Assembly: GCA_910583845.1 (NCBI GenBank)
Contig: CAJUAB010000025.1
Span: 10,449-74,448 of the forward strand
Direction of reading: 5' to 3'
Source: an uncultured Acetatifactor sp.
GTDB lineage: Bacteria; Bacillota; Clostridia; Lachnospirales; Lachnospiraceae
DNA: 64,000 bases
The notes under the pieces are model-generated. The model was not told where the DNA came from. It searched no databases and saw only the letters and a list, made by a program, of their open reading frames with translations. Positions within the stretch are counted from its first letter, which is position 1; every line of letters begins with the position of its first letter. Position numbers and translations under genes: made by a program. This document shows positions 16,394 to 25,791 of this stretch, piece by piece.

Positions 16394-19300
16394 TCATTGC
16401 GCTGCTTCTTCCTCCATCCATGCCTCAATGGCGGGCACCCTGCCTTCCCGCACGGCCAGCGCCAGGGATTCTCCCAGTACGCAGCCCTCCACCTCTATAT
16501 CGCCTTCCTCCATGCGCGCCGTCATCCTGGCCACCTTCACGCCGTCCGCGCCGTAAGTGTTCTTCCTTCCGGGGTTATGATAGGTGACGCGGCATCTGCC
16601 GCAGAGCATGAAGGAGAGATCCCCCGCCTGGTCAAACATGCGCCCTTCCAGCACCGGTGCCAGACGCAGGCTGACCCTGCCGTCCCGGACCTCGAAGGCG
16701 CCTGCGCCCACAAACATGCCGATCCACATGGACAGCATCTCCACCGTGGAACCGGACAGCCTCCCCACGAATCCCTGCCCGTGAACCGCCGGGTCCGGAT
16801 TGACGCCGGAGGCCAGGAAAGAAGAATTCTCCAATATGCTGCGTCCGTATCGCTCCGGCTCCTGAAAGGGAATCAGCGCGTCATGAATCGCCTCATAAAA
16901 TTCCTCATAAAGCCCGGCCTTCAACAGGCCGTAAAAATACTTGTATTCCATATGCAGGAACACGCTCTCCCTCTCCAGCCAGCCCGGCGTGAAAGCCCGC
17001 ACCCGCCCGTTTTCCATGGAGAGCCCCTCTATGGAAGCGGAGGTTTTGTACATTTTCAGTTCCCGGTCATAGATGTCCGTCTCTTTGATCTTCGCGCACA
17101 TGGCGGCCAGGCTCCCCCGCTGTCCCGCCTCGCTCCCCGCCAGCATCCGGGCGGGTCCCTCCAGAAAGTACGGCAGCTGCTGCAGCTCAAATGCATAAAC
17201 CCGCACACCGGGCAGTCCATAGGGACTGATCCGGTCCGATCCGTCGGCGTTTTTCAACACCTCATACGCCTTGGCCTCATAGGTAAAATAAGTGGGCATA
17301 ATCCCGTTTCCAATCTCCAGCGCCCGATCCACAGCCCTTTGCAGCTTCCGGGCCCAGGCGTCCAGAATACGCTCCAGCTCCCCGAAGGAAACAAAAACAT
17401 TCTCCCCGCTGACACTGCACTTTGTCTCCTCCCGGAACTGTTCTCTGCGTCCGGCCACCTGGTCCCAGCAGGCAAAATCCTCCAGTCCCTGTGAGTGCAG
17501 GCGGTCTATGTCGCGCATAAAATCATGCAGCTCCCGGCACAGTGCCACTCCGCCCTCCTCCCGCGCGGTACATTCCCGCACGGTCTTTAGCAGAAATGTC
17601 ACCAGCCGCTTAAGCTCCAGAGTCTCCGGCATACTGCTTCCGAACAGACCGGGCAGGCCGTTCATGGCGTCGTTCCAGCCGGGCTTGCCCCCTTCCATCT
17701 CCACGCCCAGGCCGAAAGAGTCCAGCAGGGCAAATTTGTTGACGGCCAGCGTCATCAGCTTGCCGAACAGAGTGGTGGTCACTTCCCCGCCGTTTTTGTC
17801 CTTTAGCCAGTTCGTCCCCGCCGGATTGAATCCGGGGATGGACAGCTTCTCCTCACAGTGGGCCATGGAGCCATATTGACGGACTTTTCCCTTGCTGAGC
17901 ACATAGGTGTCCCGTCTGGGCCTCACCACACCGATGCTGTTGTAATAACGGTAACTGTGATCCCCGAAAATCAGTTCCATTTTCTTTTCCGGATAGACCG
18001 ACAGATAGTTCTCTATCAGATCCAGATTATAGTCCCAGTGATCGCTCCAATAGCCCTCGCCAAAACCTGCCTCCTGCCGCTGAGCGGAAATCGCCAGCAG
18101 TTCTTCCACCAGCTTCTCCTCATCCCCTTTAAGGACAAGGCCGTGAGACGCGATGGCCGTGGTAATCTCTCCCGGGGTGAAGGGCTTCCGGAGGACTTTC
18201 TCCAGCTTCTCCCGGCCTGCCGGTACAAAGGCAGCCAGAATCTCCCCGGCCTCCCTCTGTCTGTCCGGAAGAATCACAAAGGTGCTGGGACGGATCTCCA
18301 GGGGATTGTAGCCGTCCATCTGCACCAGATTGTAGAACTGGCGCACATTGAAGTCTCCCACCTCAGGCCGGAAAAACACATCGTTTCTCCTGTTCTGACA
18401 CACGTCCCTGTAATTGCCGTTGCCCTGGGAATAGTACTCCCCCGCGATGGAAAAGAAATTGTAATCCCGCTCCGGGTCGCCGTGCTTGCGGCTGAACAGA
18501 TGAATTACCTTTTTGTCCTCCCCCTGGCCGAACACAAAGGGATACCCGCCCCGCAGGAAATTGTCCAAATAGCACTGCTGTATGTACTGATCGAACACCG
18601 GGTCCGCCGATTCTGTCCACACATCCCCGGTGAAGGACTCCGCCAGAGCCCTGGCATCCTCCAGCTTCTTCTCCGCGTACCCGGGGCCGCAGAACACAGA
18701 GACTTTCCGGTTCAGAAGCTCCGCCGACGGCGCGTACCCCGCATAGGACGTGAAGGAAAAGCTCTCCCCCCTCCCCAGACTGCAGGATATGGCCACAAAA
18801 GCGCAGGGAACCTTGTTGGCGAAACACTGTCTCTTTTCCCGGACCCCCTTAAGGCCCTCCTCCATAAACACCACGGGCTTTTGCATGGAAGAGTCCTGCG
18901 CGAAGATCACGCTCCTGTCATAAATCACGGGCTGCGGCGTCCCCTCCAGAACAGAGCAGTAATAATATCCGCCCTCGATCTCGGACACCTCCGCCGAATC
19001 GTCGCTGGAGGCCCTCATGGTATACAGCGGCGCGCTGCGCTCCAGGTTTTTTATGTCCACCCAGCTCTTGAGCAGATTGGACATCTCCTTGTACTGGCTG
19101 TTGGCAATGCCGTAGACAATGACCTGGGGCATGCCGTCGAGCAGCTCAATCTCCTGCTCCTCGCCGACATTTTCCACGGTCACATGACGCACCAGCGCGC
19201 CGATACTCTCATGGGGCAAAATGAAATACCGGACCGTGATCCGGAGTCCATGGCTCTCCTCCACAATGGCCACCGCGTTTTTCTCAATCTCCATGCGCCT

Positions 19301-19606
19301 TGCCACGCCTGCGTCATAGCCGCAGAAGGGCTCGAAAAACTGACCGTTTTGGCGCACAAAGGTACGGAAGCCCTTCAGGGGCGTATTCTCATATGCCGTG
19401 TTGGCAGGGTTGAATTCCATCATGGCATTCCCCTTGTTGTGAATGCCAAAGCTGTTGATCCCCTGCCCTCTGTTGGTGTAAAAAGACCAGACGGGGATTC
19501 CCTTCACCCCCGCCAGCCCCGGCAAAAAGCTGGAAAAAGCCGGCTGTCTGTCGTAGTTTTCTATGATAAATTTGTCTCCTGAGAGATAGAATTGTCCATG
19601 AGCCAT
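16394..19606 (-). CDS. Large glycoside phosphorylase, GH149-like (beta-1,3-oligoglucan) or GH94
   Basis: A 1070-residue cytoplasmic protein related to clan GH-Q phosphorylases. The N-terminal sandwich domain begins SSFLPGLAGVKGIPVWSFY, and the (alpha/alpha)6 barrel includes KNGGEVTTTLFGK and GKPGWNDAMNGLPG, where the DA pair after WN sits where the catalytic Asp lies in GH94/GH149. The length matches GH149 beta-1,3-oligoglucan phosphorylase and also GH94 1,2-beta-oligoglucan phosphorylase (both around 1100). The neighbouring GH16 and GH5 enzymes favour beta-1,3. It would shorten oligoglucans one glucose 1-phosphate at a time, leaving the disaccharide for the GH94 partner. The ATG at 19606 has an AGGAGGG site. 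Confidence 0.7.
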   Translation of the reverse strand: MAHGQFYLSGDKFIIENYDRQPAFSSFLPGLAGVKGIPVWSFYTNRGQGINSFGIHNKGNAMMEFNPANTAYENTPLKGFRTFVRQNGQFFEPFCGYDAGVARRMEIEKNAVAIVEESHGLRITVRYFILPHESIGALVRHVTVENVGEEQEIELLDGMPQVIVYGIANSQYKEMSNLLKSWVDIKNLERSAPLYTMRASSDDSAEVSEIEGGYYYCSVLEGTPQPVIYDRSVIFAQDSSMQKPVVFMEEGLKGVREKRQCFANKVPCAFVAISCSLGRGESFSFTSYAGYAPSAELLNRKVSVFCGPGYAEKKLEDARALAESFTGDVWTESADPVFDQYIQQCYLDNFLRGGYPFVFGQGEDKKVIHLFSRKHGDPERDYNFFSIAGEYYSQGNGNYRDVCQNRRNDVFFRPEVGDFNVRQFYNLVQMDGYNPLEIRPSTFVILPDRQREAGEILAAFVPAGREKLEKVLRKPFTPGEITTAIASHGLVLKGDEEKLVEELLAISAQRQEAGFGEGYWSDHWDYNLDLIENYLSVYPEKKMELIFGDHSYRYYNSIGVVRPRRDTYVLSKGKVRQYGSMAHCEEKLSIPGFNPAGTNWLKDKNGGEVTTTLFGKLMTLAVNKFALLDSFGLGVEMEGGKPGWNDAMNGLPGLFGSSMPETLELKRLVTFLLKTVRECTAREEGGVALCRELHDFMRDIDRLHSQGLEDFACWDQVAGRREQFREETKCSVSGENVFVSFGELERILDAWARKLQRAVDRALEIGNGIMPTYFTYEAKAYEVLKNADGSDRISPYGLPGVRVYAFELQQLPYFLEGPARMLAGSEAGQRGSLAAMCAKIKETDIYDRELKMYKTSASIEGLSMENGRVRAFTPGWLERESVFLHMEYKYFYGLLKAGLYEEFYEAIHDALIPFQEPERYGRSILENSSFLASGVNPDPAVHGQGFVGRLSGSTVEMLSMWIGMFVGAGAFEVRDGRVSLRLAPVLEGRMFDQAGDLSFMLCGRCRVTYHNPGRKNTYGADGVKVARMTARMEEGDIEVEGCVLGESLALAVREGRVPAIEAWMEEEAAQ

Positions 19607-19650
19607 CTGTTTGCCCTCCTGCTATATGTTCCATTTATCCGCCAGACCGT

Positions 19651-20643
19651 TCATCCGATGCGGGCCGCCGCGGAGGCCCGCTCCACCAGATGCCCCGGTA
19701 TCATTGTGACACTGCCCTGATGTTTGCCCTCTATGAGCGCAACCACTTCCTCTATTGCCGCTTTCCCCATATCTGCCACACCGGTGTCCACTGTAGTCAG
19801 GGACGGCAAAAACCACTGTCCTAATTCAATATTATCGCATCCCACCACACTAACCTGATCCGGCACACTTATTTCCGCCTCATGCAGAGCCTGTATGCAG
19901 CCTATGGCGCTGTCGTCATTGGCCGCAAACACTGCCGTGGGCAGAGACATACCTTCTGACAGAAAGCGCTTTGCGGCCTGATAGGCCTCCTTCCTGTCAA
20001 ATCCGCCGTACAGGCGGCGGCTCTCTGCCACCAAAATCCCATGCTCTTCCAAACAGTCCTCAAATCCCCGGCTCCGCTCTATGCCATCATAAGTGTTCTT
20101 TCCCTCAACCAGCAGAATTTTCCTGTGTCCCAGTCCGTATAAATACTCCGCCACCATCCGCCCTGTCTGATAAGAGTCAAAAAGAATACTGGACATCCGT
20201 CGCCCCGCGGCCTTCCTGTCCAGAAATACCGTGGGCATTTCCGCTTTCATCAAGATCTCCAGATCCTGCCGGCAAAGCCTGTCATGCAGAATCACAGCCC
20301 CGTCCACTTTGCAGCTTAACAGGTTATTCAGGACGGCCCTCCCGTCGGAGGCGATGATCACATCCAGTTCATACCCTGATTCCCGGCATTTCCCATACAT
20401 AAAGTCGGCCAATTGTCCATAAAAGCCGCGGATATATTCCACATACAGACCTATCACCCCGGTCCTGACAGATTTCAGGTTCTGGCCGCTCCGGTTGGGC
20501 ATGTAATTCATCTGTTCGGCCAATTCTCTGATCCGGTCTCTGGTCTCCTGCTTCAAAGCACCGCCTCCGGACAGGGCATGGGATACCGTGGTGATGGAAA
20601 CCCCGCCCCGTTTTGCCACATCTTTTATCGTAGTTCTTTTCAA
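19651..20643 (-). CDS. LacI-family repressor inside the glycan operon
   Basis: A 330-residue LacI/GalR regulator. The DNA-binding helix-turn-helix is TIKDVAKRGGVSITTVSHAL at the N-terminus, with the hinge around residues 45-60 and a periplasmic-binding-like sensor domain after it (DGAVILHD, FAANDDSAIGCIQAL, VVGCDNIELGQW). It is a close paralogue of the LacI gene at 45127-46143: the recognition helices are identical (SITTVSHALSG), so both may bind the AAAACGTTTT-type operators upstream. It lacks a promoter of its own and is read within the operon, giving a feedback loop. The ligand is probably a beta-glucan oligosaccharide. Confidence 0.92.
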   Translation of the reverse strand: MKRTTIKDVAKRGGVSITTVSHALSGGGALKQETRDRIRELAEQMNYMPNRSGQNLKSVRTGVIGLYVEYIRGFYGQLADFMYGKCRESGYELDVIIASDGRAVLNNLLSCKVDGAVILHDRLCRQDLEILMKAEMPTVFLDRKAAGRRMSSILFDSYQTGRMVAEYLYGLGHRKILLVEGKNTYDGIERSRGFEDCLEEHGILVAESRRLYGGFDRKEAYQAAKRFLSEGMSLPTAVFAANDDSAIGCIQALHEAEISVPDQVSVVGCDNIELGQWFLPSLTTVDTGVADMGKAAIEEVVALIEGKHQGSVTMIPGHLVERASAAARIG

Positions 20644-20715
20644 AGTCCCATCCCCTTATCATCCAGATCCGCGCCCCGCATGGATTCCGGCGTCCTGAAT
20701 CCTCCGCTGCCGGTC

Positions 20716-21939
20716 CTATTGCTCCGGTGCCGTGTGCGCTTCTATACAGTCCGTCACCGTCTTCTGCTCCGCAAAGTTTTCCGTGCGGATCGGCTCTCCC
20801 CACTTTTCCAGAATCTCCTCATAGGTGTCATTGGCGCAATCCGCAATCTCCGGCTCTCCGTAATACCAGAAAAATGTTCCCACATTTCTGTTGGTTCCCT
20901 TGTAAGTCCAGGTGGTCCAGTTCACCGCATTCTCATTGCAGATCTGCAGCCCGTTCAGATTCTGGAACTCCCCTATATAGGGAGCCACGTCATAGGCCCG
21001 CGCCACCTGGGTCAGAGCCCGGGTCCACTGCCGGAAACCGGCGTCATCGTCATATAAATGAAGCTGGTACATCATATTGGTCCATCCCTTGACCACCGGA
21101 TTCGGCAGATTGGATACCCTCCAGATTCCCTCCACCGTTATGACATGCCTCTCATCCACTTTTCTGATCGCCTTGATCATCCGGTCATAGATCTGATTGG
21201 ACAGCTGCCACGACTCACTCTGCCAGGGGTCATAACTGTTTTCCCCCTCATAGCCCCCATTGTTCTGAGGCTCGTTCATAATGTCATAAGCCGCCACGGC
21301 ATAACGGTCTTTGTATCTCTCCGCAATGGCAACCCACAACGTCTCCATGGCCGCCTGACAGCTCTCGTCTGTGTAGAGCCTGTTTTCGCCGAGAGTCCCG
21401 CAGGAGTGATCCATACTCTGTCCCCCCGGACAGCCGTGCATATCCAATATCACATACATGCCGTATTTTTCCGCGGTTTCCACGATCCAGTCCAGCCTCT
21501 GAAACCCGGGGTTTTCATCGGGGTTCTCCGCGATCCAGGTACCCTGCTCATCCTTCATGAAATTCCGGTACCAGAAAGGTACGCGCACTACATTGCAGCC
21601 CTTTTCAGAGATAATCCGGATGTCTTCCTCCGTAATCCAATTCTCCTGATAGGTATTTATAATGGTCTGTACCTGTTCATCGGTAAAACGGCTCTCCAGA
21701 AGATTCAATGTATCCAGATTGGCCCATTCCCTGTCCCTGCCGTTGACGGGGCACATCCAGCTCTCCTGTACCAGCCATCCGCCCAGATTCACGCCGCGCA
21801 GCAAAACCTCCCTGCCTTCTCCGTCTACCAGCTTTCCGTTTTCCACTTTCAGAAATTGCGTCTCATTCATCTCATTCCCACATGCGCCCAGCAAAACCAT
21901 CATTAGTATTGCCAGAACCGCCCCTGTTATTTTTTTCAT
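20716..21939 (-). CDS. GH5 beta-glucanase lipoprotein (exo-beta-1,3-glucanase-like)
   Basis: A 407-residue surface-anchored glycoside hydrolase family 5 enzyme. The signal peptide ends in a lipobox (MVLLGAC), so it should sit on the outer face of the membrane. The start of the barrel, LLRGVNLGGWLVQESWM, is close to the RGVNLGGWLVLEPW motif of fungal-type exo-beta-1,3-glucanases (GH5_9). The acid/base glutamate is in YDIMNEPQ and the nucleophile in PYIGEFQN. It would trim beta-glucan outside the cell for the ABC importers. The ATG at 21939 after AAAGGAACAAGGC begins the signal peptide; a GTG 11 codons upstream is less likely. It lies 29 bases after GH30. Confidence 0.85.
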   Translation of the reverse strand: MKKITGAVLAILMMVLLGACGNEMNETQFLKVENGKLVDGEGREVLLRGVNLGGWLVQESWMCPVNGRDREWANLDTLNLLESRFTDEQVQTIINTYQENWITEEDIRIISEKGCNVVRVPFWYRNFMKDEQGTWIAENPDENPGFQRLDWIVETAEKYGMYVILDMHGCPGGQSMDHSCGTLGENRLYTDESCQAAMETLWVAIAERYKDRYAVAAYDIMNEPQNNGGYEGENSYDPWQSESWQLSNQIYDRMIKAIRKVDERHVITVEGIWRVSNLPNPVVKGWTNMMYQLHLYDDDAGFRQWTRALTQVARAYDVAPYIGEFQNLNGLQICNENAVNWTTWTYKGTNRNVGTFFWYYGEPEIADCANDTYEEILEKWGEPIRTENFAEQKTVTDCIEAHTAPEQ

Positions 21940-21968
21940 GCCTTGTTCCTTTTTCTGTAAGCTGCCTT

Positions 21969-23303
21969 TCACTCCAGAATGACCGTGCAGATCGTATGGG
22001 CCCCGCTCTCCAGACAGATCCCCTCTCCGTTTTCAACCAGGCTGACCGGTATGTCTTTTTCCGTGCGGTTCAGCAGCACCACGGCCCGGCTGCCGTCTGT
22101 GTTCTGAAAAGCCAGCGTTTCCAGATCCTCCGTGAAGCAGCTGGTCAATATCCTTCTCGCGCCGGGTCTGACGTACCTGCTGAAATGGCCGATATAATAA
22201 TAGGGGAGACGCTTTTCAATACCTCCCTTTTTCACGCCCATCACCGGAGCGGCGCAGAAATTCCCCACATGGTTAGGCCCTCCCTCTTCGTTCAGCAGCA
22301 GGTTCCAATCGAAGCAGGCCTCCGTCCCCGCTTTCAGGTTTCCCAGCATATCATGGGCGTACATTTCCGCCTTCTGAACTTCGCCCGAATCGGCAAATCG
22401 GGAATACTCCACACAGCCCTCCGTGAAAAAGATTCTCTTTTCCGGATAGGCTTTCTTAACCGCCCGTATCCCGTCAAAGTGGTCCCCCGTATACCAGTGC
22501 ATAGCCACGCCGCTGACCACATCCCGGCATCCCGGCACCGAAAAGCTCTCCCTGGCTCTGTCATACATATTTTCCTTGTTGTGGTCCCAGATCAGGATCT
22601 GTATATCCCCCAATCCGGCCTCTCTCAGGGCGGGAGCCAGATCATCCACAGCAAAGCGCCCTTCCTCCTGCGCCGAATAGATACAGGAGTCCCATGTCTG
22701 CACCGCCTCGGGCTCATTCTGCACAGTCACATATCGAACCGGCAGGCCTTCCTTTTCAAGCTCCAGCAGATACTTTACATAATAATCCGCCCACAGCTTC
22801 CGGCAGGCATCCAGCAGCTTCCCGCCGTGGTTCATCTCCCCGTTTGTCTTCATATAAGCGGGCGGAGACCAGGGAGAGACCAGAATTCCGAAATTTTTTG
22901 TCGTACTGTGTTCCATGGCTTGTTTTACCATGGGAATAATCCTCGCTCTGTCATGAGAAATATCAAAGGAATGAAGATCCTCGTCTCCCTCCTCCACATA
23001 CGTATAATTTCCCAGCGCGAAATCGCAGCTGTTCATATGCATCCGTCCCAGCACATAGCGCAGACCGTTCTCGCCAAAGTATCCCTCCATAAATTCTTCT
23101 TTCGCCTCATCCGTCAGCCCCGCGAAAGTCTCGGCCGCCGCCTCTGTGAAAGCGCCTCCGAAGCCCTCGATCTCCTGCTCCCGAAGTTCTGGATAAACCT
23201 TCAGCATATGGACTGCGTCCGTCGGGACAGTCACGGCGGCTTCCCGCTCCTGCCAGAACTTTCCCTGTTTCCAGTCCGTTGTCACAATTCTCACATTTTC
23301 CAT
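21969..23303 (-). CDS. GH30 glycoside hydrolase, cytoplasmic
   Basis: A 444-residue glycoside hydrolase family 30 enzyme, the family of glucosylceramidases, beta-1,6-glucanases and beta-glucosidases. EIEGFGGAFTEAAAETF marks the N-terminus of the GH30 barrel. The acid/base glutamate is in TVQNEPEAVQTWDS and the nucleophile in KRIFFTEGCVE; the C-terminal beta-domain (NTDGSRAVVLLNRTEKD) is complete. No signal peptide is present. In this operon a role on beta-1,6 branches of imported glucans is plausible but unproven. The ATG at 23303 follows GAGGAGAATAAAGG. It is 27 bases after GH3. Confidence 0.87.
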   Translation of the reverse strand: MENVRIVTTDWKQGKFWQEREAAVTVPTDAVHMLKVYPELREQEIEGFGGAFTEAAAETFAGLTDEAKEEFMEGYFGENGLRYVLGRMHMNSCDFALGNYTYVEEGDEDLHSFDISHDRARIIPMVKQAMEHSTTKNFGILVSPWSPPAYMKTNGEMNHGGKLLDACRKLWADYYVKYLLELEKEGLPVRYVTVQNEPEAVQTWDSCIYSAQEEGRFAVDDLAPALREAGLGDIQILIWDHNKENMYDRARESFSVPGCRDVVSGVAMHWYTGDHFDGIRAVKKAYPEKRIFFTEGCVEYSRFADSGEVQKAEMYAHDMLGNLKAGTEACFDWNLLLNEEGGPNHVGNFCAAPVMGVKKGGIEKRLPYYYIGHFSRYVRPGARRILTSCFTEDLETLAFQNTDGSRAVVLLNRTEKDIPVSLVENGEGICLESGAHTICTVILE

Positions 23304-23330
23304 GCCTTTATTCTCCTCACCTGACCTTCG

Positions 23331-25760
23331 TCAATCTATTTTCAAAATAAGCCCCAGGATTCTCCGGGCGCATATTTCCATCTCATCCCTTGTGAGCGCC
23401 CCTCTTTTCCCGGCCTCCAAAAGTCTTTCCGGATAACCGCGTCCCATCTTGACATCGTTTCCCGCCTTTGTCTCCTTGTAATGCTCGCCGCTGGTCCACC
23501 AGTCCGTGGTCACCATCCCCTCAAAGCCCCACTCGCCGCGTAAGATGTCTTCCAGCAATTCTCTGTTCTCAGAGGCCCGACACCCATTGATGATATTGTA
23601 GGAAGACATAATGCTCCAGGGCTTCGCCTCCCTGACAATCCGCTCAAAGGCCTTGAGATAAATCTCCCGTATGGCCCGCTCGGAAGCCCGGGAATCGCTT
23701 TCCTTGCGGTTTGTCTCCTTGTTGTTCAGGGCGAAATGCTTCACCGTGGCCGCCACATGGTTGCTCTGGATTCCTGTCACCATGGCCCCCGCCATCTTTC
23801 CCGTCAGATAGGGGTCCTCGGAATAATACTCAAAGTTTCTGCCGCAGAGGGGGCTCCGGTGAATATTCACCGCCGGGGTCAGCCACGCGCCGATATTGTT
23901 TTCCCTGGCCTCCGCGCCGCCCGCTGCCCCGATCTGCTCCGCCAGCTCCGGATTCCAGGTACAGGCCAGCAGAAACGAACAGGGCCATGCGGTGGTGCAG
24001 ATCCCACACTGCGGGGCGATTCTCACCCCGGCAGGTCCGTCCGCGGTCATGATATTGGGTACGCCGTAATCCGGCAGGTTGCCATAGCCGAAGGTGTTGG
24101 CCACGCCGGTGTTGGGCTGCCCGCCCAGAAGCTCCGCCAGCTGCTCATCGGGCAGCTGGGCCACAAAGTCCTCAAGGGACATCCTGCCCTCCGCCACGTC
24201 TATCAGCTTGGGCCTGTGATCCACATTCCCCCACAGCGGGTAACTGTCGCGATGTCTTACCACCGGCGTGACCCCGCTGGTCTCCTTCTCCGACAGCCTG
24301 GACGGAAATACGCTTGCGTCCGTGTCCACAGGTTCGCCCTGGGGAAGCTCCTCAAAGCTGCCGTCCGCCAGCATACGCCTGCCAAGCTGGGTGGGAACCA
24401 TTTTGGGAGAAAGCTGCTCCGTTACCTCGTCTTCCTCCTGTACCATCACATAGTTGCTCTCCACCGTGTCCCGCACGGATGTGCCCACGTAAAAATGATA
24501 TTCCCCCCGCTCCAGGACATAGGCCGATTTCGCCACCTTGCCCAGATCGTCGTAGGACGCCATATCGTTTATATTGAACCGCAGCACCACCGTCTGGGTC
24601 TCCCCGGGCTGCAGCAGCCTTGTCTTCTGAAAGGCCACCAGCACTCTGGCGGGTTTTCCCAGCCTGCCCTGGGGAGCGCTGTAGTAGACCTGCACCACCT
24701 CTTTTCCCGCCCTCTCTCCGAAGTTGCACACATCCACCACCACCCGCAGATGATGCCCCCTCTTTTCCACCTGGGGCATGGAAAGCGTGAACTTCGTGTA
24801 GGACAGTCCGAAGCCGAAGGGATAGTTCACCTTCTGCGCCGCTCCGGGAATGGTCTCAAAATAGCGGTATCCCACATAGATATCCTCGGTATAGTCCACA
24901 TAGTCATCCGACTCGTGGAAATTGTAAGTGGAGGGGTAGTCCTCCAGCCTCCTGGCAAAGGTATCCGACAGCTTGCCGCTGGGGTTTTCCTCCCCGATGA
25001 GCAGCTCCGCCGCCGCCAGCCCGCCCTCGATGCCTCCCTGCCAGGCCATCAGGACGGACTGGATCTTATCCTCCCGGGCAAACCAGTCCGTGTCCACCAT
25101 GCCGCCCACATTCAGCACCGCGATTACTCTGGGAAACAGATTTTTTACCGCTTCTACCAGGGCCTTCTCCCCATGGGTCAGGTAAAAGTCACCGTCCTCA
25201 AACACTTCGTCCCGGTCTTCCCGCTTCTCTTCCTGCCCGGCAATCACCGCGGCCTCCGCCTTCTTTTCCCTGTCATACACGCTCTTCCGGTCCCAGCCCT
25301 CGCCGGAATACCGGCAGATACTGATAATGGCAGTATCCGTAAAAGCCCTGGCCTTTTTCAGAAGTTCCTCCGGCAGCGCGGGCTCCACCGTCATCCCCGG
25401 TCCTCTGCCCCGGGCGTACTGTTCCTTCACATTCTCTCTGTAAAAGGAAGCCAGCTCCTCAAAGATTTCCACATGACCGGCCTTTTCCTTTAACCCCTCG
25501 TACAGGTTGCGGGTGTAGGCCACTGTCACATCTCCGCTTCCGCCCCCTCCCTTCACATAGTCGAAGGTTGCCTTCCCGAGCAGCGCCACCCTGCTGCCCC
25601 TGGCCAGAGGCAGCACATTTCCCTGGTTTTTCAGCAGCACCATGCCTTCCCTGGCCGCCTCTTTAGAAAGCCGGATGTGCTCCCTGCTGCCCGTGACGCG
25701 CCGTCCGTCCTCCCCCAGCGGAAGAACCGGCTGATACTTTGCTCTTGCCCATCTCTCCAT
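23331..25760 (-). CDS. GH3 beta-glucosidase with swapped domain order
   Basis: An 809-residue glycoside hydrolase family 3 enzyme releasing terminal beta-linked glucose in the cytoplasm. The domain order is reversed from classical GH3: the (alpha/beta)6 sandwich comes first (EGMVLLKNQGNVLPL, GGGGSGDV, residues about 1-260), then a fibronectin-III-like domain (about 290-420), then the catalytic barrel at the C-terminus (TADGPAGVRI, NIHRSPLCGRNFEYYSEDP, TVKHFALNNKETNR). The nucleophile is the aspartate in GMVTTDWW. This arrangement is known in some clostridial GH3 enzymes. The ATG at 25760 has GGGAGGAACAG upstream; the frame is open to 25853 without homology. Confidence 0.9.
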   Translation of the reverse strand: MERWARAKYQPVLPLGEDGRRVTGSREHIRLSKEAAREGMVLLKNQGNVLPLARGSRVALLGKATFDYVKGGGGSGDVTVAYTRNLYEGLKEKAGHVEIFEELASFYRENVKEQYARGRGPGMTVEPALPEELLKKARAFTDTAIISICRYSGEGWDRKSVYDREKKAEAAVIAGQEEKREDRDEVFEDGDFYLTHGEKALVEAVKNLFPRVIAVLNVGGMVDTDWFAREDKIQSVLMAWQGGIEGGLAAAELLIGEENPSGKLSDTFARRLEDYPSTYNFHESDDYVDYTEDIYVGYRYFETIPGAAQKVNYPFGFGLSYTKFTLSMPQVEKRGHHLRVVVDVCNFGERAGKEVVQVYYSAPQGRLGKPARVLVAFQKTRLLQPGETQTVVLRFNINDMASYDDLGKVAKSAYVLERGEYHFYVGTSVRDTVESNYVMVQEEDEVTEQLSPKMVPTQLGRRMLADGSFEELPQGEPVDTDASVFPSRLSEKETSGVTPVVRHRDSYPLWGNVDHRPKLIDVAEGRMSLEDFVAQLPDEQLAELLGGQPNTGVANTFGYGNLPDYGVPNIMTADGPAGVRIAPQCGICTTAWPCSFLLACTWNPELAEQIGAAGGAEARENNIGAWLTPAVNIHRSPLCGRNFEYYSEDPYLTGKMAGAMVTGIQSNHVAATVKHFALNNKETNRKESDSRASERAIREIYLKAFERIVREAKPWSIMSSYNIINGCRASENRELLEDILRGEWGFEGMVTTDWWTSGEHYKETKAGNDVKMGRGYPERLLEAGKRGALTRDEMEICARRILGLILKID

Positions 25761-25791
25761 CTCTGTTCCTCCCATTCCAAATCGCTGTGGT

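Noticed and set aside
16252..16428. 59-codon N-terminal extension of the GH94 gene
   Set aside because: The extension is arginine and glycine rich, overlaps the end of the preceding gene and has no start signal. The ATG at 16251 has a good site and begins the conserved domain.
17858..19582. Plus-strand frame of 574 codons opposite the large phosphorylase
   Set aside because: Composition is histidine, leucine and arginine rich, typical of antisense shadows, and it overlaps a protein with convincing conserved motifs. The same applies to 23736-25493, 13627-14763 and 47429-49330.
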